64,000 nt of DNA from Hydrogenophaga sp. (GTDB lineage: Bacteria > Pseudomonadota > Gammaproteobacteria > Burkholderiales > Burkholderiaceae_C): contig NZ_JAUCZG010000010.1 in the NCBI RefSeq assembly GCF_030373225.1, forward strand, positions 62,001 through 126,000, read 5' to 3'. Position numbers and translations under genes: made by a program. Numbering within the stretch: position 1 is the first letter of the stretch; each line of letters starts with the position of its first letter. This document shows, piece after piece, positions 58,103 to 64,000 of the stretch. The notes under the pieces were generated by a model, which did no database searches, was not told the DNA's origin, and saw only the letters and a program-made list of their open reading frames with translations.

Positions 58103-58990
58103 TCAGTTGTGGTCCGGGCCGCGCAGCAAAGGAGCGTCCGGGCTCTCTCCGGACGCACGGACACGCTCGGGATCGGCATCGAGCACTTCCAGCGGCACAA
58201 CCGCGCGCAGGCGCTGCAGCGCTGCCAGCGCGTAGTGCGCAAACCAGAGCGAGGCGAAGGCGAACACCAGTGTGTAGATCCAGATGGCCAGCGGCACCAG
58301 CAGCGGCGCCATCGCAATGAACATGGCACCCGATGCCCACAAAAGGCTGGGAGCCGCGCCCAGATAGCCGCTGAGCACGCCCATCAGCAACAGGTTGCCG
58401 CGATGTTCCTTCAGGATCGATTGCCGCTCATCCACGCTGGCGTGCGTGGCCAATGCATCGAACGCAAAGACCCGGTAGGTCAGCCAACCCCATATCAATG
58501 GGGGCAGGATCAGCACCAGCGGAGGAACCAGCCACAGCGGCATGGAGATCACCAGCGCGACGATGGCCAGCAAGGTCGACCCCAGTGACCAGAACACGCT
58601 CACCACCAGCGAGCCTCCATGCTTGCGCTCCAGACCGGCAAAGCGACGCTGCCCCACCAGATCCACCATGGCCGGCGTCATGAACATCGCCACCAGCAGG
58701 AGGCACAGCAGAACAATGACCGGCGTGGCCATGACCAACACCAGCAACGGCGCAAACACGCCGGTGAGTGCTCCCATGCCGACCTGGTCCATCCAGGCCA
58801 GCAAGGTTTCCACCAATTCGAACGACGCCAGCCAGGTGCCGACCGAGGCCACCGCGCCTTCCCAGAAGAAGTAACCCAGCCCGAACGACAGCACGACCAT
58901 CAGGATCAACGGAAGAAAGGACAGCGCGATCACCCGTGGGTGGACACAGTACGCGACGGCACGCCAGAAAGAATCGAATAGCAGCGACAT
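58103..58990 (-). CDS. EI24-domain (CysZ-like) membrane protein
   Basis: A 295-residue protein with about six hydrophobic segments and the EI24/CysZ pattern (SLLFDSFWRAVAYCVHPRVI; PLWLVPPLVLILPPLIWGWLTYRV; ASVDERQSILKEHRGNL). The family includes the sulfate permease CysZ, but in betaproteobacteria most members are uncharacterised. I chose the ATG at 58990 (MSLLFDSFW). It is 47 bases upstream of the CinA-like gene on the same strand. Confidence 0.88.
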   Translation of the reverse strand: MSLLFDSFWRAVAYCVHPRVIALSFLPLILMVVLSFGLGYFFWEGAVASVGTWLASFELVETLLAWMDQVGMGALTGVFAPLLVLVMATPVIVLLCLLLVAMFMTPAMVDLVGQRRFAGLERKHGGSLVVSVFWSLGSTLLAIVALVISMPLWLVPPLVLILPPLIWGWLTYRVFAFDALATHASVDERQSILKEHRGNLLLMGVLSGYLGAAPSLLWASGAMFIAMAPLLVPLAIWIYTLVFAFASLWFAHYALAALQRLRAVVPLEVLDADPERVRASGESPDAPLLRGPDHN

Positions 58991-59050
58991 CGCACGAGAA
59001 TACCGTGAATCCATGGCGGGCATCAGGCTCAAGGCCGGTCTGCCGCTAGC

Positions 59051-59881
59051 ATGGCGTCGATGAATCGCATCGACATCGCTGGCGTGGGAATTGAACTGCT
59101 GCATGTGCCGGGTCCTGCCGATCGCGCGCCCTTGGTCTTCCTTCACGAAGGGCTGGGCAGCGTATCGATGTGGAGGCAGCGGGGCAGGATGTGGCCCGCC
59201 GAACTCTGCGCAGCCACAGGCCGCGCTGGCTGGTTGTTTTCGAGGCGTGGCTACGGGCAATCCGACCCGGTGGAGGATGTGCGCGGAGAACCCCGGCGCA
59301 GTGGGCAGTGGCACATTGGACGGCATGAGCCCGATTACATGCATCTCGAAGCACACGAGGTTCTCCCCGCATTGCTTGAAGCGCTGCACATTGCGCGACC
59401 CGTTCTGGTGGGTCATTCCGACGGAGCCACGATCGCGCTGCTTCATGCCGCCCGCCACGAGCTTGCCGCCTGTGTCGCCATCGCCCCCCATGTTTTCGTC
59501 GAGAAGATGTCACTGCACGCGATCGACCAGGCAAGGCAACTCTACGAGGCTGCGCCGGAGTCGCCCGACGGTCTGCGGCAACGACTCGCCCGCCACCACC
59601 GCGACGTGGACAACGCGTTCTGGCAATGGAACGACGTCTGGCTGAGCGCGGCATTCCGGTCATTCGACATCCGCGAAGAGCTCGGGTCCATCAAGGCGCC
59701 CTTGCTTCTGATCCAGGGCGTCAACGATGAATATGGATCCATGGAACAGCTCGGCGCCATCCAGAAGGAAGTCCCCCATGCGAAACGCGTGGCCATGGAG
59801 CGTTGCGGGCACAGTCCCCACCGGGATCAACCCGATCAACTCCTGGGCGTGGTGCAAAGCTTTCTCGTCAATGTGAAATGA
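59051..59881 (+). CDS. Alpha/beta hydrolase
   Basis: A 276-residue alpha/beta hydrolase. The nucleophile is S123 in LVGHSDGATIAL, the oxyanion region FLHEGLGSVSMW, the acid probably the Asp of QGVNDEYGSMEQ, and the His is in CGHSPHRDQP. FSRRGYGQSDP resembles small esterases and C-C hydrolases. The ATG at 59051 is used here; a second at 59060 (MNRIDIAG) is equally possible. It diverges from the EI24 gene; substrate unknown. Confidence 0.9.
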   Translation: MASMNRIDIAGVGIELLHVPGPADRAPLVFLHEGLGSVSMWRQRGRMWPAELCAATGRAGWLFSRRGYGQSDPVEDVRGEPRRSGQWHIGRHEPDYMHLEAHEVLPALLEALHIARPVLVGHSDGATIALLHAARHELAACVAIAPHVFVEKMSLHAIDQARQLYEAAPESPDGLRQRLARHHRDVDNAFWQWNDVWLSAAFRSFDIREELGSIKAPLLLIQGVNDEYGSMEQLGAIQKEVPHAKRVAMERCGHSPHRDQPDQLLGVVQSFLVNVK

Positions 59882-60238
59882 CACTCCTTCAGCCCTACCT
59901 TCTTTGTAGGATGTACGAACGTCCAGCACGGGATCACAATGCCCTTCGGTCCGGCGAACCGCGAGGTTGAACACCGTCGCCATCAAGACACTCCGTCAGA
60001 CGAGCAGCACGGTTCGCACGCTGCCAGTTCAAGGGGCGACCGGGCTTCGCAGCGGCTTCAAATGGGCACCGAACGCCACCATAGCCTCAAGGATCTCGAC
60101 GGGGTTGTGGCCCAAATGTCCCATCAAACGGCCCGCAAACCCCAAGAAGTTCACATCTTCTTCGTGTGTTGAGCACGCAAATCACCCAGTCTCGCGTGAA
60201 CTGCATACACTTTGATACAGATTGACGAATTGCCCCAA
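59882..60238. other. 357-base intergenic stretch
   Basis: No RNA gene or clear promoter element is recognised. The plus-strand ORFs here look non-coding by composition. On the minus strand a 42-codon frame at 60029-60154 looks somewhat protein-like and is listed separately. Confidence 0.5.
60029..60154 (-). CDS. Candidate small protein, 41 residues
   Basis: A GTG-started frame with GAAGAAGA upstream encodes a mixed amphipathic peptide including LGFAGRLMGHLGHN and EILEAMVAFGAHLKPL. About three quarters of codons end in G or C, as in real genes here, and an in-frame stop lies just upstream. I do not recognise it. It could be a micro-protein or the relic of a longer gene. Confidence 0.25.
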   Translation of the reverse strand: MNFLGFAGRLMGHLGHNPVEILEAMVAFGAHLKPLRSPVAP

Positions 60239-60973
60239 ATGCTCATGAACGACTGGACCAACCCATGGCTGCTTGCAGTGCTGGTGCCCGCCTTGCTGGC
60301 GCTGGGTGCCCTGCTGCACCGCATGTGGGCCGACCGTCAGGCCCGTGAGCGCAGGCGCATCCCCAAGCACTGGCCCCTGAGCACCCGTCCGCTGGCGAAC
60401 AGCGAGGAAGCCCGGGTCTGGCACTGGCTGGCCAGGGCCTTCTACGATCACCACGTGATGATCAAGTTGCCGGTGACCCGCTTCACCCTGCCCCGAGACA
60501 GAGAGCAAGGTATGGAGTGGTACAAACTCCTTGGCAGCGTGTATTGCACGTTCACGGTTTGCCGATCCGACGGGCGGGTCCTTGGCTGCCTGGATGTGCC
60601 TGGCAGCGCAGGCCTTCCCCGCAGCACCCGAGCGCTCAAGCATTCGCTGCTGACCCAATGCGGATTGCCCTATTGGGTCGTGCGATCCAACAGCCTGCCG
60701 ACGGTCGCGGAAATTCGAGCGGAGTTTCTGGGCGAGTCCGCACTGAACCAGTCCATGCGCGAGCGTGAACTGGAAGAACGGGCCATCATTGCAGCGCAGG
60801 CCAACCTGCGCACCGTGCTCACCCGCCAACGCAGCACGCGTTCAAGCGATTTTTCACCGCTGTCGACCTGGCCAAACAGCACGAACAGCGAACCGCGCAG
60901 CGACTTCAATTCGCAGTGGCAAGAGAACTCCTTCCTCATGCCCCTGGACAGCCGCAAGGGCGACCTGCTCTGA
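60239..60973 (+). CDS. DUF2726-like membrane-anchored protein
   Basis: A 244-residue protein with an N-terminal membrane helix (residues ~8-25) and a soluble domain (about 45-180) resembling DUF2726, a nuclease-fold domain: SEEARVWHWLARAF.., VYCTFTVCRSDGRVLGCLDV and LLTQCGLPYWVVRSNSLP follow its pattern, but the usual acidic DxxE-type residues are not all evident. The C-terminal ~60 residues are Ser/Asn-rich and probably disordered. No strong ribosome binding site; ATGs at 60239 and 60245 and a TTG at 60212 are all possible starts. Confidence 0.75.
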   Translation: MLMNDWTNPWLLAVLVPALLALGALLHRMWADRQARERRRIPKHWPLSTRPLANSEEARVWHWLARAFYDHHVMIKLPVTRFTLPRDREQGMEWYKLLGSVYCTFTVCRSDGRVLGCLDVPGSAGLPRSTRALKHSLLTQCGLPYWVVRSNSLPTVAEIRAEFLGESALNQSMRERELEERAIIAAQANLRTVLTRQRSTRSSDFSPLSTWPNSTNSEPRSDFNSQWQENSFLMPLDSRKGDLL

Positions 60974-60991
60974 GCCGACGCGCCTGCCGAT

Positions 60992-61738
60992 TCACCCCGG
61001 CGTTTTTTGCGTCAGCAGCCTCACCTCTTCCGCGGTCAACCAACGCCACCGGCCCGGTCCCAGTTCCGGCGTCAGCGACAGCGGCCCCACCGAAGACCGG
61101 TGCAAGCCTTCAACACGGTTGCCCACCGCAGCCACCATGCGTTTGACCTGGTGGTACTTGCCCTCGGTCAGGGTCAACCGGAGGTGGTGCTCATCTTCGG
61201 CCGAACAAGCCTGCGCCCTCACCGGCTTGGGGTCATCGTCGAGGACCACGCCTTCCAGCAACCGACCCACCTGCGTGGTGTCCAGCGGGTGCTTGACCCG
61301 CACTTCGTAGACCTTGGGCACGTGATGGCGAGGCGAGGTCAATCGATGGATGAACTTTCCGTCATCCGACATCAGCAACAGGCCCGTGGTGTCCTGATCC
61401 AGACGGCCCACCGCTTGCACACCCGCCGCCGCACCCCCACCGCGGGCGCGCAGCGGACCAGGCAGCAGGGTATAGACGCTGGGATAGGTGCTGGGTTTCT
61501 GAGAGCATTCGAAGCCCGCGGGCTTGTGGACCATGAGGTAGGCCCGCTCGTGGTAGGCCCAGGGCTCCCCCTGCACCTGAAAAGCCAACCCTTCCTCGGA
61601 AAACGAGGCGGACGGGTCCAGGCACACCGCCCAAGCCTCGTCGATCCTCACCTTCACCAGCCCTTGCTGGATCAGCCCGCAACAGATCCGGCGGGTGCCG
61701 AAGCCCTGTGAAAAAAGAATGTCCTGCAACTGCATCAT
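60992..61738 (-). CDS. RsuA-family 16S rRNA pseudouridine synthase
   Basis: A 248-residue enzyme with a small N-terminal S4-like domain (ILFSQGFGTRRICCGLIQQG) and a catalytic domain carrying GRLDQDTTGLLLMSDDG, whose first Asp is the nucleophile. LTEGKYHQVKRMVAAVGN and the HRSSVGPLSL segment match RsuA, which modifies U516 of 16S rRNA; RluB/E/F relatives cannot be excluded. The start is one of two adjacent ATGs (61738 or 61735). Confidence 0.9.
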   Translation of the reverse strand: MMQLQDILFSQGFGTRRICCGLIQQGLVKVRIDEAWAVCLDPSASFSEEGLAFQVQGEPWAYHERAYLMVHKPAGFECSQKPSTYPSVYTLLPGPLRARGGGAAAGVQAVGRLDQDTTGLLLMSDDGKFIHRLTSPRHHVPKVYEVRVKHPLDTTQVGRLLEGVVLDDDPKPVRAQACSAEDEHHLRLTLTEGKYHQVKRMVAAVGNRVEGLHRSSVGPLSLTPELGPGRWRWLTAEEVRLLTQKTPG

Positions 61739-61828
61739 GGTGGGTGGATTGTCGCTGCTCGTTCGTCGCACACCGGCGCATTCGGGGACAATCTGCGCAC
61801 GCCCATCCTCATACCTCAGTCAGGTCGA

Positions 61829-62416
61829 ATGAAGAACAGACTCAAGACATGGCTGCCGAAGCCGGAAACCCTCCAGAGCAACCGCTGGCTGCGCTGGATG
61901 GGCCCCGTGCTGAACCATCCGAGGCTGTGGCACTTCAGTCGCAAAGGCATCGCCCTGGGCCTGGCGCTGGGCATCTTTTTCGGGCTCCTCATTCCTGTGG
62001 CGCAAATCCCGTTTGCAGCCGCCCTTGCGGTGGTGCTTCGAGCGAACGTTCCGATGGCAGTGGCCAGCACCCTCGTCACCAATCCGGTGACTTTTGGTCC
62101 GGTCTACTACGGCGCGTACCGCCTGGGCAAAGCCGTGCTGGGTCAGGAGGCCCCCACAGATCGCGAAATCGAGTCGCAGCTGCAGACCGTTCAGGAGTCC
62201 CCCCCCGTCGCGCAAGGCTGGGGCGAACGACTCAGCCATGGTCTCCAACAACTGGGCACCGTGGGCAAACCCCTTGTGGTGGGACTGGCCATCGTCGCCA
62301 GCCTCAGCGGCATAGCCGTCTACTTCCTGGCGAGCGGAATCTGGGTGCTGAGAACCCGATGGATGCGCAGCAAGCGACTGCGCGCAAGAATGCCGGGGGC
62401 GGGCAACGGGTCTTGA
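61829..62416 (+). CDS. DUF2062 membrane protein
   Basis: A 195-residue protein of the DUF2062 family. HFSRKGIALGLALGIFFGLLIP and STLVTNPVTFGPVYYGAYRLG are the conserved membrane segments (residues ~38-60 and 78-104), and another helix lies near 150-172. Function unknown. It is the last host gene before the ssrA-like attachment site. Confidence 0.88.
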   Translation: MKNRLKTWLPKPETLQSNRWLRWMGPVLNHPRLWHFSRKGIALGLALGIFFGLLIPVAQIPFAAALAVVLRANVPMAVASTLVTNPVTFGPVYYGAYRLGKAVLGQEAPTDREIESQLQTVQESPPVAQGWGERLSHGLQQLGTVGKPLVVGLAIVASLSGIAVYFLASGIWVLRTRWMRSKRLRARMPGAGNGS

Positions 62417-62428
62417 AGCAGGCCGGCA

Positions 62429-62466
62429 AGAACGAAGAAAAGCTGCCCGGATGAACCGGGCAGCTT
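62429..62466 (-). terminator. Terminator on the minus strand beside the ssrA remnant
   Basis: AAGCTGCCCGG / CCGGGCAGCTT, 11 perfect pairs around a 5-base loop. On the minus strand it runs into TTTTCTTCGTT, on the plus strand into no T run. It therefore terminates minus-strand transcription, as expected for the gene whose 3' end lies at 62476-62498. Confidence 0.8.
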
Positions 62467-62475
62467 GATCGCGTT

Positions 62476-62498
62476 TGGTGGAGCTGGGGGACTTTGAA
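62476..62498 (-). other. Attachment-site remnant: tmRNA (ssrA) 3' end
   Basis: On the minus strand the 23 bases read as T-loop TTCAAAG, T-stem strand TCCCC, acceptor strand CAGCTCC, discriminator A and CCA. CAGCTCC pairs with GGGGCTG, the usual tmRNA 5' end. No T-stem partner or gene body lies next to it, so only the 3' tip is present, which is what site-specific integration at ssrA leaves at the far end of an element. Confidence 0.75.
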
Positions 62499-62594
62499 TG
62501 ATCTGCCACAAGCCTCACCAACGCTGTGTTTTCGGCAGCGTCATCCTCTTTTGTTCCCCCTTTTATTCCCCCGTATTATTTTTCCACTCATACG

Positions 62595-62786
62595 CTAGCC
62601 CCTGGTGTAAGCCAATGACCGCCGACCAGTACGTAAGCCGTCAGACGCGTCAAAGGGGGGGGGGGGGTAGGTCTCTGTACTGCTTGATTGAACGGCGGCA
62701 CCCTTCAAGCCTCTGAAGAGATCGACAAGGTTTTTTTGTAACGCACTTAAAACGTCTGACAAAAAATCCTGTTTCGACTTGTCCAT
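62595..62786 (-). CDS. Small ORF with poly-C tract, coupled to the XRE regulator
   Basis: A 63-codon frame whose ATG overlaps the stop codon of the XRE gene (TGATG), so it could be translated by re-initiation. The first ~33 residues (MDKSKQDFLSDVLSALQKNL and on) look like an amphipathic helix. The tail is read through a run of 13 C (G13 on plus, 62655-62667) giving Pro-Pro-Pro-Pro. Slippage in the tract would change the C-terminus. Unrecognised; may be non-coding. Confidence 0.35.
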   Translation of the reverse strand: MDKSKQDFLSDVLSALQKNLVDLFRGLKGAAVQSSSTETYPPPPFDASDGLRTGRRSLAYTRG

Positions 62787-63019
62787 CAGGGGAGCGGGGC
62801 AAGCAACTCAGAAACCGTGGTGTCAAGCCTGTTTGCCAGCTTGAGCAGAGTGTCAAGGCTTGGGTTGCCCACGCAGCGCTCAATTTTGGACACGACTGTC
62901 CTGTCAACGTCTGCATCAAGCGCCAGACGTTCTTGTGCCACGCCCTGCGATCTTCTTGCCAGCTTGAGGTTCGCGGCGAGATCCCCCTTGAGCTTCTCCA
63001 TAGATTGGTTTGTCGGCAT
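62786..63019 (-). CDS. XRE-family helix-turn-helix regulator
   Basis: A 77-residue DNA-binding protein consisting almost only of a Cro/C1-type HTH: LKLARRSQGVAQERLALDA, then VDRTVVSKIERCVGNPSLDTL (recognition helix and following turn). Such proteins control promoters of phages, integrated elements and toxin systems. The start is taken as the ATG at 63019 (MPTNQSMEKL); an internal ATG at 63001 is possible. Divergent from the lipoprotein gene, with three 15-base-spaced repeats in between that may be its operator. Confidence 0.85.
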   Translation of the reverse strand: MPTNQSMEKLKGDLAANLKLARRSQGVAQERLALDADVDRTVVSKIERCVGNPSLDTLLKLANRLDTTVSELLAPLP

Positions 63020-63052
63020 ACGCCGATAGTGTTCATTCTCACGACCCGAAAA

Positions 63053-63088
63053 GCCACGGCTTGACAGGCCACGGCTCAAAAAGCCACA
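63053..63088. promoter_or_regulatory. Three direct repeats of GCCAC at exact 15-base intervals
   Basis: GCCACGGCT at 63053-63061 and 63068-63076 and GCCACA at 63083-63088 recur every 15 bases in the divergent region between the XRE and lipoprotein genes. A TTGACA hexamer at 63061-63066 lies within the array. Likely operator for the XRE protein. Confidence 0.45.
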
Positions 63089-63140
63089 ATAAAATGATTT
63101 TTATATTCATTAGCACAAAAGTGCCAAAAAAAGGAGATGT

Positions 63141-63398
63141 ATGAAAAAATTCAACACGCTACTGCTTACCCTTCTGTTGGCGGGTTGCGGTATGAGCCCT
63201 GAGAACCAAAAACTATGGGCTGAAGTTTTGAACAGCGCAGCAGATGGCGTGAATAAATCAAACGAAGAGCTTCGACGTAGCATGCAAGAAAACAATCGTC
63301 CAAACAACATTTACATGCAACCGATTGCACCTATGCCTACGAATTGCTTCACCACTTACAACTCTTTGATGCGAGCTTATGAAACCAGATGCCAATAA
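63141..63398 (+). CDS. Small lipoprotein
   Basis: An 85-residue protein with a lipoprotein signal peptide: MKKFNTLLLTLLLAGCGMS, lipobox LAGC with the modified Cys at residue 16. The mature part is Asn/Glu/Gln-rich and has two Cys near the C-terminus (NCFTTYN, TRCQ). The ATG has a strong AAGGAGA ribosome binding site. AT-rich codon use differs sharply from the chromosome to the left. Function unknown; a surface or periplasmic role in the island is likely. Confidence 0.8.
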   Translation: MKKFNTLLLTLLLAGCGMSPENQKLWAEVLNSAADGVNKSNEELRRSMQENNRPNNIYMQPIAPMPTNCFTTYNSLMRAYETRCQ

Positions 63399-63415
63399 AA
63401 ATTGGCAATTGAATT

Positions 63416-63841
63416 ATGAATAAATACAAACACGCACTGTATTTTTTCGCCCTCATGTTTTTCAATAATTGCCAAGCGAATATAATTACTTTGCTGTGCT
63501 CAGGGCAAGTATCTGCAAAAAATTCATTTAACCAACATCGCTCGGGAGATATAAAAACAACAGTTGAATTTAACGAGCAAAATAATTATTTTAATATAAC
63601 TGATACAGGCAATCTAGAAAGAGGAGCGATCAAACCATACAAAGAGATGAATTTTTTCGATGATTCAATTCACTGGAAAACCTCTACAGATGCCATTTTC
63701 GGAAACGGGACATTCTACGGGCACATTAATCGCAAGACAGGTGAAATGAAAACCAACTATTTCATTGTTGAAATAACGGGCGGCATGGTCATCATAAGCG
63801 GCTCTTTATTTTGCACAAAACAAACTGAGAATAAATTTTAA
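63416..63841 (+). CDS. Hypothetical exported protein
   Basis: A 141-residue protein with an N-terminal hydrophobic signal segment (KHALYFFALMFFNNCQANI, cut near residue 21), followed by a probably beta-rich mature domain with two cysteines (LLCSG near the start, LFCTK near the end) that could form a disulfide. It starts 17 bases after the lipoprotein gene and is probably co-transcribed. AT-rich codons. Not recognised. Confidence 0.75.
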   Translation: MNKYKHALYFFALMFFNNCQANIITLLCSGQVSAKNSFNQHRSGDIKTTVEFNEQNNYFNITDTGNLERGAIKPYKEMNFFDDSIHWKTSTDAIFGNGTFYGHINRKTGEMKTNYFIVEITGGMVIISGSLFCTKQTENKF

Positions 63842-63842
63842 T

Positions 63843-64000
63843 TTATTCACTCACCTCTCCGTTTATAAAACTAGTTATAGACATATCGAATCGGTAACCA
63901 AGGCTGTACAACTCTTGGTAAAGCCCCAAGAGGTTTCTGAATCCTTCAGTCTTTGACCCGTTACCAGCAGCGGCCAAGATTTTCGCCTCTGCTGGATCGA
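63843..64000 (-). CDS. 3' end of an unidentified gene
   Basis: The minus strand is open from the window edge to a TAA at 63843-63845, about 51 residues. It reads DPAEAKILAAAGNGSKTEGF then LLGLYQELYSLGYRFD and ends GEVSE, a plausible helical C-terminus. Codon use is less AT-rich than in the two plus-strand genes beside it. Convergent with 63416-63841. Not identified. Confidence 0.5.
   Translation of the reverse strand, partial: DPAEAKILAAAGNGSKTEGFRNLLGLYQELYSLGYRFDMSITSFINGEVSE

Larger units (their letters stand above)
62476..64000. mobile_element. Left part of a putative genomic island integrated at ssrA
   Basis: From the ssrA remnant to the window end the gene content is small and unrelated to the chromosome before it. 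Base composition falls markedly (63080-63900 is AT-rich), with many AAA, AAT and ATA codons that the host genes avoid. No integrase gene is visible in these 1.5 kb; it should lie further right, where an intact ssrA on the minus strand is also expected. Confidence 0.65.

Noticed and set aside
62498-62716. 72-codon plus-strand ORF just inside the island boundary
   Set aside because: Begins within the att region, has no ribosome binding site and reads through the poly-G tract; composition not protein-like.

Overview
The window is a high-GC chromosomal stretch from a betaproteobacterium, most likely Burkholderiales/Comamonadaceae (Hydrogenophaga-, Acidovorax- or Variovorax-like). The gene set supports this: an intracellular PHB depolymerase, Bug-type and TRAP solute-binding proteins, a tandem glycine riboswitch ahead of gcvTHP, glnA with ntrBC, and an intergenic palindromic repeat family with arms like CCGTTCGGGCTGAGCCTGTC. 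No species can be named from the sequence alone.

Layout. 1-1638: 3' end of an RluA-type pseudouridine synthase, an RRM glycine-rich RNA-binding protein and a small membrane protein. 1646-11770: an accessory catabolic locus. A GntR/FCD regulator is coupled to a large FAD/Fe-S D-2-hydroxyacid dehydrogenase and diverges from an operon with a PLP aminotransferase, a complete TRAP transporter, an enoyl-CoA hydratase and a CaiB/BaiF CoA-transferase. 11891-16360: alaS, a succinate-semialdehyde dehydrogenase and tRNA-Gly(CCC). 16386-23758: a GDT1-family manganese exporter, a 3-oxoacid CoA-transferase pair with a divergent PAS-LuxR regulator, a Bug protein, two CMD/AhpD-fold proteins, a thioesterase, an EamA transporter and an SDR. 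23892-32734: ETF-ubiquinone oxidoreductase, the glycine cleavage operon under a glycine riboswitch, and a B12-domain-like radical SAM protein.

32738-44846: a DsbA-like protein, aroE, aroQ, transporters, aroC, a cupin protein, a GST, PHB depolymerase, a CBS protein and the operon metY - alpha/beta hydrolase - cytochrome P450. 44854-52060: YihY, then a tightly packed operon DUF2069 - FAD oxidase - lytic transglycosylase - thyA - EamA - folA - xth. 52092-57240: the nitrogen-control locus glnA - (small exported protein) - ntrB - ntrC on the minus strand, with a sigma-54 promoter and two NtrC-type sites upstream of glnA. 57243-62416: CinA-like, EI24, hydrolase, DUF2726-like, RsuA-type and DUF2062 genes.

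At 62476-62498 there is a 23-nt remnant with the exact architecture of a tmRNA (ssrA) 3' end on the minus strand, with a minus-strand terminator just beyond it. From there to the window end the sequence turns AT-rich and holds an XRE regulator, a small ORF with a 13-base poly-C tract, a lipoprotein, a small exported protein and a partial gene. I read this as one end of an integrated element inserted at ssrA, continuing beyond the window.
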